Part shown: positions 9,959 to 19,024 of the stretch, in pieces | Layout of the letters: each line of letters opens with the position of its first letter | Numbering within the stretch: the first letter of the stretch is position 1 | NCBI RefSeq assembly: GCF_000374805.1 | Contig: NZ_KB895335.1 | Span: 62,001 to 126,000, forward strand | Direction: 5' to 3' | DNA length: 64,000 nucleotides | From: Chitiniphilus shinanonensis DSM 23277 | GTDB lineage: Bacteria; Pseudomonadota; Gammaproteobacteria; Burkholderiales; Chitinibacteraceae | Position numbers and translations under genes: made by a program | Notes under the pieces: model-generated | Seen by the model: the letters and a program-made list of their open reading frames with translations, nothing else | The model's database searches: none | What the model was told of the DNA's origin: nothing

Positions 9959-10049
9959 GTGGCACGGGCAGCCCAATCGCTCCGGCCATTGAAAATCGCG
10001 CTATCGCCCACATTTGTTATTCCTGAAATTCACATCTCCGGGATACCCG

Positions 10050-10733
10050 ATGCCCTCTTCGCCCGCCGATCCCCTGCCCGCGCCCGCTGCCCGCGATGCC
10101 CTGTCCGCGCTGACCGACCCCATCCTGGCCGACCGGGTCGCCAGCGCGCGCCTGCCGACCAAACACGGCGAATTCGTCTCGCACGTCTATCGCTCGCGAC
10201 TGGACGGCGTGGAACACGTGGCGCTGACGCTGGGCGAACTGGACAGCCAGGACGGCGTATTGGTGCGGCTGCATTCGGAATGTCTGACCGGCGACATCTT
10301 CGGCTCGCTGCGCTGCGACTGCGGCGAGCAACTGGAGCTGGCGTTGCAGCGCATCCAGCGCGAGGGGCGCGGCGTGCTGCTCTACCTGCGCGGCCAGGAA
10401 GGGCGCGGCATCGGCATCACCCACAAGATCCGCGCCTACGCCTTGCAGGACGAGGGCCTGGACACGGTGCAGGCCAACGAAGCGCTGGGCCTGCCGGTGG
10501 ACGCGCGCAGCTACGAGGCCGCCGCCTTCATCCTGCGCGATCTCGGGCTGCGCTCGGTACGGCTGATGAGCAACAACCCGCGCAAGCTCGCCGCGCTGGA
10601 AGCCGCCGGCCTGCCGGTGCTGCGTCGCGAAGCGCACGAGATCGCCGCCAACGCCGAGAACAGCCGCTACCTCGCCACCAAGCGGCAGAAGCTGGGCCAC
10701 CTGCTGGAACTGCGGCGCCGCGGCGGCGACTGA
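10050..10733 (+). CDS. ribA: GTP cyclohydrolase II
   Basis: Protein of 227 residues converting GTP to the first pyrimidine intermediate of riboflavin synthesis. The zinc-binding segment is [15 protein letters not shown] (three cysteines) near residues 75-90, followed by [17 protein letters not shown] and the C-terminal MSNNPRKL typical of RibA. The ATG at 10050 is preferred over an in-frame TTG at 10014, because 30 residues already precede the conserved [12 protein letters not shown]; the binding site is weak either way. It stands alone, not fused to the RibB domain. No FMN-riboswitch fold was recognised upstream. Confidence 0.93.
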   Translation: MPSSPADPLPAPAARDALSALTDPILADRVASARLPTKHGEFVSHVYRSRLDGVEHVALTLGELDSQDGVLVRLHSECLTGDIFGSLRCDCGEQLELALQRIQREGRGVLLYLRGQEGRGIGITHKIRAYALQDEGLDTVQANEALGLPVDARSYEAAAFILRDLGLRSVRLMSNNPRKLAALEAAGLPVLRREAHEIAANAENSRYLATKRQKLGHLLELRRRGGD

Positions 10734-10751
10734 GCACACCCCGCCGCCGGC

Positions 10752-10777
10752 GGATCGCCGGATCGCCGGATCGCCGG
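10752..10777 (+). repeat. 8-bp tandem repeat, three units
   Basis: GGATCGCC occurs three times head to tail and is followed by a partial unit, in the ribA-moaA spacer. It is short and likely to vary in copy number; no function is implied. Confidence 0.8.
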
Positions 10778-10943
10778 TTCCCGCGTCCCGGCCCGGGCAG
10801 AAACCGCCGCACAGGCCGCGAACCGCCGCCCGACCCGTCGTGGCAGTTATAGTAAGGGGGTTCGACGCGCTGCATCCGGCCCCGCCGTCCAGCGCGATGC
10901 CGTATCGGTCGCCCGCTTCGCGGGCCGCCGCGGAGCCTTATCC

Positions 10944-11945
10944 ATGCCCGACACCGCCGCCCCCGCTTCCGCCTTGATCGACCGCTTCGGCCGCCGCGTC
11001 AGCTACCTGCGCGTGTCGGTCACCGACCGCTGCGACCTGCGCTGCGCCTACTGCCTGCCCAAGGATTTCCACGATTACCGCGAGCCGGCCGACTGGCTCG
11101 ACTTCGACGAACTGACGCGCCTGATCGGCGCTTTCGCGCAGCTGGGCGTCGGCAGGGTGCGGCTCACCGGCGGCGAGCCGCTGCTGCGGCGCGACCTGCC
11201 CATGCTGGCACGTCGCCTCAAGGCGCTGCCCGGCCTGCACGACCTGTCGCTGTCCACCAATGGCACCCAGCTCGAACGCCACGCCGAGGCGCTCGCCCGC
11301 GCCGGCATCGACCGCGTCAACATCAGCCTCGATTCGCTGGATCGCGCCTGTATCGCCGAACTGACCGGTCGCGACACGCTGGGCGCGGTGATGGCCGGCC
11401 TGCGCGCCGCCCGTGCCGCGGGGCTGGCGCCGATCAAGCTCAACATGGTGGCATTGCGCGGGGTGAACGATCACGAGATCGAGCCGATGGCCGAGTTCTG
11501 TTTCGAGCACGGCTTCATCCTGCGCCTGATCGAAACCATGCCGATGGGCCGCACCGGACGCGATGCCCGCCACCTCGACCTGGGCCCCGTGCGCGAACGA
11601 CTGGTGACACGCTTCGGCCTCGTGCCCGAGGCGCAGGAGCTGGGCGGCGGCCCGGCGCGCTACTGGCGCAGCGCCGACGGTCGCGCCCGCATCGGCTTCA
11701 TCACGCCGATCTCGCAGCACTTCTGCGCCAGTTGCAACCGGGTACGGCTGGCGGTGGACGGCACGCTCTACCCCTGCCTGGGCGAGGAGGAACGCTTCGA
11801 GTTCCGCCCCCTGCTGCGCGGCGGCGCCAGCGACGCCGAGCTGGCCGACGCCATCCGCCTGGCCATCGAACGCAAGCCCGAACGCCATCATTTCCGCGAA
11901 GCGCCGGAGCGCATCGTGCGCTTCATGTCGCAGACCGGGGGCTGA
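10944..11945 (+). CDS. moaA: GTP 3',8-cyclase, molybdenum cofactor step 1
   Basis: Protein of 333 residues, a radical-SAM enzyme that rearranges GTP in the first step of molybdopterin synthesis with MoaC. The N-terminal cluster motif is CDLRCAYC (CxxxCxxC, residues 28-35). The C-terminal second cluster is CASCNRVRL followed by a further cysteine in YPCLGEE, and the protein ends in GG, all hallmarks of MoaA. It starts a rightward molybdenum-cofactor group with moeA 55 bases downstream and the MobA-MoaC fusion beyond. Confidence 0.97.
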   Translation: MPDTAAPASALIDRFGRRVSYLRVSVTDRCDLRCAYCLPKDFHDYREPADWLDFDELTRLIGAFAQLGVGRVRLTGGEPLLRRDLPMLARRLKALPGLHDLSLSTNGTQLERHAEALARAGIDRVNISLDSLDRACIAELTGRDTLGAVMAGLRAARAAGLAPIKLNMVALRGVNDHEIEPMAEFCFEHGFILRLIETMPMGRTGRDARHLDLGPVRERLVTRFGLVPEAQELGGGPARYWRSADGRARIGFITPISQHFCASCNRVRLAVDGTLYPCLGEEERFEFRPLLRGGASDAELADAIRLAIERKPERHHFREAPERIVRFMSQTGG

Positions 11946-11999
11946 ACCCGTGTCCGACAGCGCTCGCCACCCTTTTTCGAAACCCGCCCTGGATCGCCC

Positions 12000-13190
12000 A
12001 TGTTGACCGTAGACCTGGCCCTGGAACAACTGCTGGCCGCGGCGCGCCCGCTGACCGACAGCCTGACCGTGCCGCTGACCGCCGCGCGCGGTCAGGTGCT
12101 GGCCCACGCGGTGACCTCGTCCATCGACGTGCCCGCCTTCGACAACAGCGCCATGGACGGCTACGCGCTGCACGTGACCGACTTCGCCGCCGCGCCGCTG
12201 GCCGAGTTCGCGCTGACCCAGCGCATCGCCGCCGGCGACGTCGGCGCGCCGCTGGCCCCCGGCGAGGCCGCGCGCATCTTCACCGGCGCACCGCTACCCC
12301 CTGGCGCCAACGCCATCGCCATGCAGGAGGACTGCACGGTCGAGGCCGGCGCGGTGCGCGTCAGCGGGCCGTTGCGCGAAGGCCAGCACATCCGCCGCAG
12401 CGGCGAGGACGTGGCGCAAGGCACGGTGGTGCTGCCGGCCGGCACCCGCCTGCGCGCCACCGAACTGGGCCTTGCCGCCGCCATCGGCGTGGCCGAGCTG
12501 GCGGTGCTGCGCCCGTTGCGCGTGGCCCTGCTCAGCACCGGCAACGAACTGGTCGAACCGGGCGACGCACTGACGCCCGGCAAGATCTACAACAGCAACC
12601 GCTACATGCTGCGCGCGCTGCTGGAGGACCTGGGCTGCGTCGTCACCGACTACGGCATCGTCGCCGACGAGCTGGAACTGACCACCCGCCTGCTGGGCGA
12701 GGCCGCCGCCGGCAACGACGTGGTCATCTCCACCGGCGGCGTGTCGGTGGGCGAGGAGGACCACGTGCGCGCGGCCTTGCAGACCCACGAGTGGCTGGCG
12801 CTGTGGAAGATCGCCATGAAGCCCGGCAAGCCGTTCGCCTTCGGCCGCATCGGCGACGCCGACTTCATCGGCCTGCCCGGCAATCCGGTCTCCAGCTTCG
12901 CCACCTTCACCCTGCTGGTGCGGCCCTTCCTGCTGGCGCGGCTGGGCGTGAGCGAATCGCTGCCGCACCTGTGGCTGCCGGCCGGCTTCTCGCGCCCCAA
13001 GCCGATCCCGCGCCGCGAGTTCCTGCGCGTGCGCATCGAGCACGGCCACGCCGTGCCCTATGCCAACCAGAGTTCCGGCGTGCTCACCTCGGTGGTCTGG
13101 GCCGACGCCTTCGCCGTGGTGCCCGAACACAGCACGCTGGAGGAAGGCGACCCGGTGCGCATCATTCAGCTGGCGTTGCTCGAACGCTGA
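12000..13190 (+). CDS. moeA: molybdopterin molybdenumtransferase
   Basis: Protein of 396 residues that inserts molybdate into adenylated molybdopterin. Family motifs are clear: FDNSAMDGYAL near residue 52, GNELVEPG near 181, STGGVSVGEEDH near 244, MKPGKPFAFG near 275 and GLPGNPVSSF near 292. The translation start has only a weak binding site. It follows moaA closely and precedes a TIR-bounded repeat and the MobA-MoaC fusion, so the three genes form one cofactor group, possibly in two transcripts. Confidence 0.97.
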   Translation: MLTVDLALEQLLAAARPLTDSLTVPLTAARGQVLAHAVTSSIDVPAFDNSAMDGYALHVTDFAAAPLAEFALTQRIAAGDVGAPLAPGEAARIFTGAPLPPGANAIAMQEDCTVEAGAVRVSGPLREGQHIRRSGEDVAQGTVVLPAGTRLRATELGLAAAIGVAELAVLRPLRVALLSTGNELVEPGDALTPGKIYNSNRYMLRALLEDLGCVVTDYGIVADELELTTRLLGEAAAGNDVVISTGGVSVGEEDHVRAALQTHEWLALWKIAMKPGKPFAFGRIGDADFIGLPGNPVSSFATFTLLVRPFLLARLGVSESLPHLWLPAGFSRPKPIPRREFLRVRIEHGHAVPYANQSSGVLTSVVWADAFAVVPEHSTLEEGDPVRIIQLALLER

Positions 13191-13277
13191 GCGTCGCTGG
13201 CGCGCCACGCACCTCGGTGCAGGCGCCCAGCACCGACTTTGCGACAGCGCCCGCGCCAGTCGCGCACGATGTATTTG

Positions 13278-13405
13278 GAGCGGCTAACAAAACCCAGCGC
13301 AGCGGTCCTGGCAAGAAGCGCGCAACGCAGACAGGACAAGGCGTACGGCAAGTGAGGCTCGGCGCCCCCCGCGCGATGCAGCCAGGAAGGTTTTGTTAGC
13401 CGCAT
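13278..13405 (+). repeat. TIR-bounded repeat element, copy 2
   Basis: This 128-bp element has perfect 15-bp terminal inverted repeats: GCGGCTAACAAAACC at 13280-13294 and its reverse complement at 13389-13403. The interior matches the copy at 6264-6376 over CCCAGCGCAGCGGTCCTGGC and flanking blocks. It lies between moeA and the MobA-MoaC gene and, if transcribed, could fold into one long hairpin. Confidence 0.85.
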
Positions 13406-13472
13406 TTAATGCATTTATCATGGCGCCCGCGACAAGGCGGGCATCACGCCGCCAACCGATATGGGGGTGCAG

Positions 13473-14549
13473 ATGAAGATCGATGCGGTCATCCTGGCAG
13501 GCGGAAAAGGTCTGCGTATGGGCGGCGAGGACAAGGGCATGCTGCGGCTGGCCGAGCGCCCGCTGGTGCTGTGGGCCATCGACGCGTTGCAGCGGCAGAC
13601 ATTGCCGCTCGATCACATCCTGCTCTCGGCCAACCGCAATCTCGCCGAATACGCCCGCTTCGGCCAGCCGGTGCTGCACGACATCTACGAAAACTATCCC
13701 GGCCCGCTCGCCGGCATCCATACCGCGCTGCTGGCCTCGCCGGCCGAATACCTGCTGGTGGTGCCGTGCGACGTGCCCTTCCTGCCGCCCGACTTCGCCG
13801 AGCGCCTGTACCGCGGCCTGACCGAGGCCAACGCCGCGGCGGCGGTGGCGCAGAGCGAGAACGGCCGGGTGCATCCCACGCTGTGCCTGCTGCGGCGCGG
13901 CGTGCTGCTGTCGCTGATCGAGCGCATGGGCGGCTGCAACGATCACCAGCGCGGCCTGGGCGACTGGCTGTCGGCGCTGTCGCCCGCCTATGTCGAGTTC
14001 CCCGACACCGCCTTCGCCAACCTCAACACTCCCGAGGACCTCGACCAGGCCGAACGGGCCCTGGGCGACCGCGAACCACGCCTCACCCATTTCGACAGCG
14101 CCGGGCAGGCGCACATGGTCGATGTCGGCGGCAAGGACGAGACGCAACGCCTGGCCCGCGCCGAGGGCTGGCTGAGCGCCGCGCCGCAGACGCTGGCGCT
14201 GATCCGCGCCGGCGGCCACAAGAAGGGCGACGTGCTGGGCGTGGCGCGGGTGGCGGCGATCATGGGGGCGAAGAAGACCGCCGAACTGATCCCGCTGTGC
14301 CACCCGCTGCCGCTGACGCGGCTGGAAGTGGCCTTCGACGTGACCGACGACGGGGTGCGCTGCGAAGTCACGGCCGAGACGCGCGGCCGCACCGGCGTCG
14401 AGATGGAGGCACTGACCGCGGTCGGCGTGGCGCTGCTCACCGTCTACGACATGTGCAAGGCGGTGGATCGCGACATGACGCTGCACGGCGTGCGCCTGCT
14501 GGAAAAACAGGGCGGCCGCTCCGGCCACTGGCAGGCGCGGCAGCGCTGA
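13473..14549 (+). CDS. MobA-MoaC fusion: Mo-cofactor guanylyltransferase + cPMP synthase
   Basis: One uninterrupted frame of 358 residues joins two cofactor enzymes. Residues 1-190 are Mob[16 protein letters not shown] (nucleotide binding), [16 protein letters not shown] and LNTPEDL. Residues about 204-358 are a full Moa[47 protein letters not shown] and [10 protein letters not shown] followed by [11 protein letters not shown], with the catalytic lysines and aspartate in place. The linker is only about 15 residues. MoaC acts with MoaA early and MobA acts last, so the fusion joins the two ends of the pathway. Start at 13473 (GGGGG site just upstream); 13461 is an alternative. Confidence 0.95.
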   Translation: MKIDAVILAGGKGLRMGGEDKGMLRLAERPLVLWAIDALQRQTLPLDHILLSANRNLAEYARFGQPVLHDIYENYPGPLAGIHTALLASPAEYLLVVPCDVPFLPPDFAERLYRGLTEANAAAAVAQSENGRVHPTLCLLRRGVLLSLIERMGGCNDHQRGLGDWLSALSPAYVEFPDTAFANLNTPEDLDQAERALGDREPRLTHFDSAGQAHMVDVGGKDETQRLARAEGWLSAAPQTLALIRAGGHKKGDVLGVARVAAIMGAKKTAELIPLCHPLPLTRLEVAFDVTDDGVRCEVTAETRGRTGVEMEALTAVGVALLTVYDMCKAVDRDMTLHGVRLLEKQGGRSGHWQARQR

Positions 14550-14643
14550 CCGACGGGGTCGCGGCCCGCTTTCCGGCCGCCGGGTTTGGTCGGGCCGGCG
14601 TTCGCCGGTAGACTTCCACGCCTGAACAATCCCTATCCCGCTC

Positions 14644-15375
14644 ATGGAACCCGTCCGACTCTCCAAACGCATGGCCGAACTGGGCCTGTGCTCGCGCCGC
14701 GAAGCCGATGAATACATTGCTAAGGGCTGGGTGCGCGTCGACGGCGTGGTGGTGGACGTGCTCGGCAGCAAGGTGCTGCCCACCCAGCGCATCGAACTGC
14801 AACGCCAGGCCCAGGCCGCCCAGGCGCAGCGCGTCACCATCCTGATCAACAAGCCGGTCGGCTTCGTCTCCGGCCAGGCCGAAAAGGGCTACCAGCCCGC
14901 CGTGGCGCTGATCAAGCCGGACAACCACTGGACCGGCGACAAGAGCGGCACCCGCTTCTCGCGCGATCACCTGCAAGGGCTGGCGCCCGCCGGGCGGCTG
15001 GACATCGATTCGGTGGGCCTGCTGGTGCTGACCCAGGACGGCCGCGTCGCCAAGGCGCTGATCGGCGAGGATTCCGAGATCGAGAAGGAATACCTGGTGC
15101 GGGTCGCCGGCCGCCTCACCCCCGAGGGGCTGGCGCTGCTGAACCACGGCCTGTCGCTGGACGGCGAGCCGCTCAAGCCGGCCAAGGTGGGCTGGCAGAA
15201 CGAGGACCAGCTGCGCTTCGTGCTCCAGGAAGGCAAGAAGCGCCAGATCCGCCGCATGTGCGAGCTGGTGGGCCTGCGCGTGGTCGGCCTCAAGCGCATC
15301 CGCATCGGTCGCATCACCCTGGGCGATCTGCCGCAGGGCAAATGGCGCTACTTGCGGTCGGACGAAAGATTCTAG
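14644..15375 (+). CDS. RsuA/RluF-type rRNA pseudouridine synthase
   Basis: Protein of 243 residues with an N-terminal S4 RNA-binding domain (residues 5-50, [20 protein letters not shown]) and an RsuA-family catalytic domain with the nucleophile aspartate in [14 protein letters not shown] near residue 121. [10 protein letters not shown] and the C-terminal [16 protein letters not shown] are also diagnostic. The large insert [13 protein letters not shown] resembles RluF (23S U2604) more than RsuA. No separate regulation is visible. Confidence 0.9.
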   Translation: MEPVRLSKRMAELGLCSRREADEYIAKGWVRVDGVVVDVLGSKVLPTQRIELQRQAQAAQAQRVTILINKPVGFVSGQAEKGYQPAVALIKPDNHWTGDKSGTRFSRDHLQGLAPAGRLDIDSVGLLVLTQDGRVAKALIGEDSEIEKEYLVRVAGRLTPEGLALLNHGLSLDGEPLKPAKVGWQNEDQLRFVLQEGKKRQIRRMCELVGLRVVGLKRIRIGRITLGDLPQGKWRYLRSDERF

Positions 15376-15420
15376 GGCGCCCGGCATGACCACGGCCATG
15401 CTGCACCGATGACGAACAAA

Positions 15421-15449
15421 CCCTTCCCCCTTCTCCCTTCCCTCTTCCC
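15421..15449 (+). repeat. polypyrimidine arm, half copy of the polypurine hairpin family
   Basis: The 29-base stretch of C and T (CCCTTCCCCC, TTCTCCCTTCCC, TCTTCCC) matches the right arm of the full copies at 24704, 40353, 56374 and 58411, but no matching purine arm is seen within 100 bases upstream. It sits just before the TlyA-type gene. Confidence 0.7.
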
Positions 15450-15473
15450 GCCCCCAAGCGGGGGCCGACGCTG

Positions 15474-16214
15474 ATGCGTGCCGACGTCCTGCTGGTCGAA
15501 CTGGGCCTGGCCGCCTCGCGCACGGCGGCGCAGGCGATGATCGCCGCGGGGCGCGTCAGCGCCGAAGGCCGCCCGGTGGGCAAGCCCAGCCAGCAGCTCG
15601 ACGCGGGCATGCGCATCGAGGTGGCGCCGGACGAGGCCGACCGCTTCGTCTCGCGCGGCGGCCTGAAGCTGGCCGGCGCGCTGGCGCATTGCGGGCTGGA
15701 TGCGAGCGGCTGGCTGACGCTGGACATCGGTCAATCCACTGGCGGCTTCACCGATTGCCTGCTGCAAGCCGGCGCGCGACGCGTGCTGGGGCTGGAAGTG
15801 GGTCATGGTCAGCTGCACCCGCGGCTGGCGGACGACGCCCGGGTGGCGACGCTCGAAGGCGTAAACGTGCGCCACGTGCAGCCGCAGGACCTGGCGCCGC
15901 ACCTGGACGGCCCGGTCGATGCCATCGTCGGCGACGTGTCGTTCATCTCGCTGACCCTGGTGCTGCCGGCGTTGGCCGCGCTGCTGCCGGCCGGCGGCAC
16001 GCTGCTGTTCCTGGTCAAGCCGCAGTTCGAAGTCGGCCCGCACGCCCTGGGCAAGGGCGGCATCGTGCGCGACGCCGCGCTGTATCCCCAGGTGGAAACC
16101 CGCATCCGCGCCGCCGCCGAAGCGGCGGGCTTCGCCGTGCTGGACTACTTCGACAGCCCGATCGCCGGCGGCGACGGCAACCGCGAGTTCTTCATCCATG
16201 GGCGGCGTGGGTAG
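15474..16214 (+). CDS. TlyA-family rRNA 2'-O-methyltransferase
   Basis: Protein of 246 residues with an N-terminal S4 domain (residues 1-60, ADVLLVELGLAASRTAAQAMI) and an FtsJ-type methyltransferase domain. The SAM motif is LDIGQSTGGFTDCLL (usually LDVGASTGGFTD) near residue 82, then DVSFISLTLVLPAL near 157 and FLVKPQFE near 180. TlyA proteins methylate rRNA cytidines and were first called haemolysins. No ribosome binding site is clear in the pyrimidine-rich leader. The gene converges on the ligase gene across a large inverted repeat. Confidence 0.92.
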   Translation: MRADVLLVELGLAASRTAAQAMIAAGRVSAEGRPVGKPSQQLDAGMRIEVAPDEADRFVSRGGLKLAGALAHCGLDASGWLTLDIGQSTGGFTDCLLQAGARRVLGLEVGHGQLHPRLADDARVATLEGVNVRHVQPQDLAPHLDGPVDAIVGDVSFISLTLVLPALAALLPAGGTLLFLVKPQFEVGPHALGKGGIVRDAALYPQVETRIRAAAEAAGFAVLDYFDSPIAGGDGNREFFIHGRRG

Positions 16215-16227
16215 ATTGCCGAACCCC

Positions 16228-16426
16228 AAATCTTGAAACACAGAGGACACAGAGAACACGGAGTTCCACGGAGAAAAGCAAAAGAGCGAAGAGAGAGTGC
16301 CCGTTGAATGCACGCATCCATCCAGATGCCCGCCACCGCGAATACGCCGGTTTTGCTGCTCTCTTTTTGCCTCTGGTTTTCTCTGTGAAGCTCTGTGTTC
16401 TCCGTGTCCTCTGTGTTTCAAGATTT
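16228..16426 (+). repeat. 199-bp inverted repeat of ACACAGAG-type units
   Basis: The left arm, starting AAATCTTGAAACACAGAGGA, matches the reverse complement of the right arm ending in TGTGTTTCAAGATTT over nearly 50 bases with a few mismatches; pairing continues in patches to about 65 bases. The arms hold several versions of an ACACAGAG/CACGGAG unit. It fills the space between two convergent genes and could act as a terminator for both. Similar GTGTCCTCTGTG-type intergenic repeats occur in other Proteobacteria. Confidence 0.85.
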
Positions 16427-16437
16427 AGGGTCTAAAC

Positions 16438-18177
16438 TCAACGCGGCTTGGTCTTCAGCCCCGCGAAGAACGCCCTCGCCTGCGCCACTTCGTCCAGCAT
16501 GCCGGGCACCGCCGGGTACTGGAAATACGGCAGCGGCATCTGGGCGAACCAGTCCAGGTTGGCCGGATAGGCATACACCGCCTCGCGCATCAGGCGGCGC
16601 GCTTCGGCCTCTTCGCCGCGCAGGGCGTGCAGCAGCGCCGCCTTGCCCAGTTGCGCGGGATACGGGCGCACGCGGTTCAGCGGGTCGAGCACCGACAGCT
16701 TCCAGTCGATCTCCGCTTCGTTGGCGACCACGTAGTTCGACAACGCGAAGTCGGCGTAGAAATCCACCAGTGGGTGCCGCCGCAGGCCCTCCAGCTGCAC
16801 GATCTGCTGCACGCTCTCGGTCGGGCTCTTGGACGGCGTCATCAGCGGCCAGATCAGCATGTAGGTCTGCATCCCGACCACGGTCAGCGCCACGCCCAGC
16901 GCGCCGACCAGTATCGCCAGCGCGCGCGCGGCGAGGTCGGGCAGGCGCCACGCCGGCGCCGTGTCGTGGAACACCAGGCAGAACAGCAGGAACGGGCCCA
17001 GGAAGTGGAAGTACCACAGCGGGTATTCCACCAGACTGTGCAGCAGCGAGACCGACAGCAGCGCCGCGCCCAGCCAGGCCACCGGCGAGTCGGGACGACG
17101 CCACAGGCCGACCACGCCCGCCACCAGCCCGGCCAGCACGCAGGCGGTGCCGACGATGCCGGTCTCGGCCAGCAGGTTGAGCAGCGAATTGTGGCTATGG
17201 GTGAACAGTTTGCTTTCCATCGCCCGCGCCAGCTCCGGCGCGCTGTGCAGCGACACGCTGTACGCCGGATAGCCTGACCAGCCCACGCCCAGCAGCGGAT
17301 GCATCAGGAAGGTCATCCACGCCTTGCGCCATTCCACCAGTCGTCGCGCGCCGTTGGCGCTGATGCGCTCCAGCGCGGTCGGCACGTCGTGCCCCTTGCC
17401 GAGCACCAGCGCGACCAGCTCGTTGAGGAACGGGGTCAGCAGTTGCGCGGCCACCATCGCCAGCGCCGCGCCGAGCAGGAAGCGCCCGAGGCGGCGAGTG
17501 TCCTCGTCGCGCACCCGCCATCCGGCCAGGCCGCCCAGCACCAGCCACGCGGCGGCGTAGAGCAGCACCGAGCGCGAGCCGCACCAGGCCAGCGACACGG
17601 TCAGCCACGCGGCCGCCGCCCAGAACAGCCAGCGCGGCACCTCGCGCCGTGCCGCCAGCCAGGCCACGCCGGCCAGGCCCCACGCCAGGTAGTGGCCATA
17701 CATGTTGGCCTGGCCGATGTTGCCGTACACCCGGCCGCTGCCGTACAGCAGCTTGTCCGCCACCTGCGGCAACGCGAAGCCGGAGTTGGCCAGCGCGCCC
17801 ATCACCAGGCCCCAGGCCAGCGCGCTCAGCAGCGGCGCCCAGCCGTAGGCGTCGCGGGCGCGCGCCAGCGCCAGGATCGACAGCGCGCCGACCACCAGAT
17901 AGGCGATGGGGATCAGCCGCAGCGACCAGTACGGCGTATCGAGCACCAGGCACTGCACACCGATCACCGCCGCCAGCCCCAGCCACGGCCAGATCATCCA
18001 CGGCAGCGGCGCGCGGCGTCCGCGCGGCAGCGCCAGCGCGGCCAGCACCAGCAGCGCGCTGAGGCCGAAGGCGGCGGCCTCGGAACGGAACACCGCGTTG
18101 GGGGAGTACAGGACAGGGATCGCGAAAGGCACCGAGACCAGCAGGAACAGCAGGGCCTGGAAGAGACGCAGCGGCAT
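16438..18177 (-). CDS. PglL-type O-oligosaccharyltransferase (Wzy_C family)
   Basis: Protein of 579 residues with about 12 membrane helices over residues 1-445 and a soluble C-terminal region. The large periplasmic loop contains NANMYGHYLAWG-like sequence (GNIGQANMYGHYLAWG) and THSHNSLLNLLAETG, the conserved histidine-rich site of O-antigen ligase/PglL proteins, followed by HSLVEYPLWYFHFLGPF, typical of pilin-glycosylating PglL/TfpO. It transfers lipid-linked glycans to pilins or other periplasmic proteins. It is transcribed alone. The pseudopilin operon at 47-56 kb could supply substrates, but nothing links them directly. Confidence 0.88.
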   Translation of the reverse strand: MPLRLFQALLFLLVSVPFAIPVLYSPNAVFRSEAAAFGLSALLVLAALALPRGRRAPLPWMIWPWLGLAAVIGVQCLVLDTPYWSLRLIPIAYLVVGALSILALARARDAYGWAPLLSALAWGLVMGALANSGFALPQVADKLLYGSGRVYGNIGQANMYGHYLAWGLAGVAWLAARREVPRWLFWAAAAWLTVSLAWCGSRSVLLYAAAWLVLGGLAGWRVRDEDTRRLGRFLLGAALAMVAAQLLTPFLNELVALVLGKGHDVPTALERISANGARRLVEWRKAWMTFLMHPLLGVGWSGYPAYSVSLHSAPELARAMESKLFTHSHNSLLNLLAETGIVGTACVLAGLVAGVVGLWRRPDSPVAWLGAALLSVSLLHSLVEYPLWYFHFLGPFLLFCLVFHDTAPAWRLPDLAARALAILVGALGVALTVVGMQTYMLIWPLMTPSKSPTESVQQIVQLEGLRRHPLVDFYADFALSNYVVANEAEIDWKLSVLDPLNRVRPYPAQLGKAALLHALRGEEAEARRLMREAVYAYPANLDWFAQMPLPYFQYPAVPGMLDEVAQARAFFAGLKTKPR

Positions 18178-18289
18178 GGGCGGATCGCCGTGGAGGGAAA
18201 GCGGGCAGTGTAGCGGCGCGCGTCCGGCTTGCCTGTAACCGCTTGCAGTGCGGCGGGGCGGCCCGGTCGGACGGTCGGGTCAGGCCGCG

Positions 18290-19024
18290 TCAGGCCGGGT
18301 TGTCCAGCGGCTGGCGCCGTCCCACCCACTTGGCGACGAAGCAGCCCACCTCGAACAGCAGGCACAGCGGGATCGCCAGCATGCACTGCGACAGCACGTC
18401 GGGCGGGGTGACCACGGCGGCGACCACGAAGGCGCCGACGATCACGTAGGGGCGCCATTCGCGCAGCTTTTCCACCGTGACCACGCCCAGGTGCACCAGC
18501 ACCACCACCGCCACCGGCACCTCGAAGGTGAAGCCGAAGGCGACGAACATGCCGAGCACGAAATCCAGGTATTCGCCCGAATCGGGCAGCCATTGCATCG
18601 ACGCCGGCACCACGCCGGCGATGAAGTGGAACACCGTGCCGAACACGAAGAAGTAGGCGAACGCCATGCCGAGCAGGAACAGCAGCGTGCTCGATACCAC
18701 CAGCGGCAGCACCAGCCGCTTCTCGTGCGCATACAGGCCGGGCGCGACGAAGGCCCAGATCTGGTACAGCGTGTGCGGCAGCGTCAGCACGAAGGCGGCC
18801 ATCGCCGCGATCTTCACCTGGAGCAGGAACGGCGAGGCGATGCCGATCGACACCAGCTTCTGGTTGGGCAGCACGCTCGCCAGCGGCGACACCAGCAGGT
18901 CGTAGAGCTGGCCGGAAAAATAGAAGCAGACGAAGAAGGCGGCCAGGAACGCCAGCGCGGTGCGCACCAGCCGGGTGCGCAGCTCCAGCAGGTGCACCAG
19001 CAGCGGTTGCAGGTCGGCGCTCAT
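18290..19024 (-). CDS. tatC: Sec-independent protein translocase TatC
   Basis: Protein of 244 residues with six membrane helices; PLLVHLLELRTRLVR at the N-terminus and the P-F-L-L block after SIGIASPFL are typical. TatC recognises twin-arginine signal peptides, for example those of molybdenum enzymes, which fits the cofactor genes in this window. Its ATG overlaps the tatB stop by 4 bases, showing translational coupling in a leftward tatABC unit. Confidence 0.97.
   Translation of the reverse strand: MSADLQPLLVHLLELRTRLVRTALAFLAAFFVCFYFSGQLYDLLVSPLASVLPNQKLVSIGIASPFLLQVKIAAMAAFVLTLPHTLYQIWAFVAPGLYAHEKRLVLPLVVSSTLLFLLGMAFAYFFVFGTVFHFIAGVVPASMQWLPDSGEYLDFVLGMFVAFGFTFEVPVAVVVLVHLGVVTVEKLREWRPYVIVGAFVVAAVVTPPDVLSQCMLAIPLCLLFEVGCFVAKWVGRRQPLDNPA

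Noticed and set aside
9863-10049. Possible FMN riboswitch before ribA
   Set aside because: No conserved RFN-element blocks were recognised; the region mostly holds the parvulin terminator and a short leader.
10752-10777. Three tandem GGATCGCC units as a possible CRISPR or operator array
   Set aside because: No spacers and only three 8-base units; too short for CRISPR.
15474-16214. Haemolysin function for the TlyA-type gene
   Set aside because: The S4 plus FtsJ-type methyltransferase layout indicates rRNA methylation; the haemolysin name is historical.
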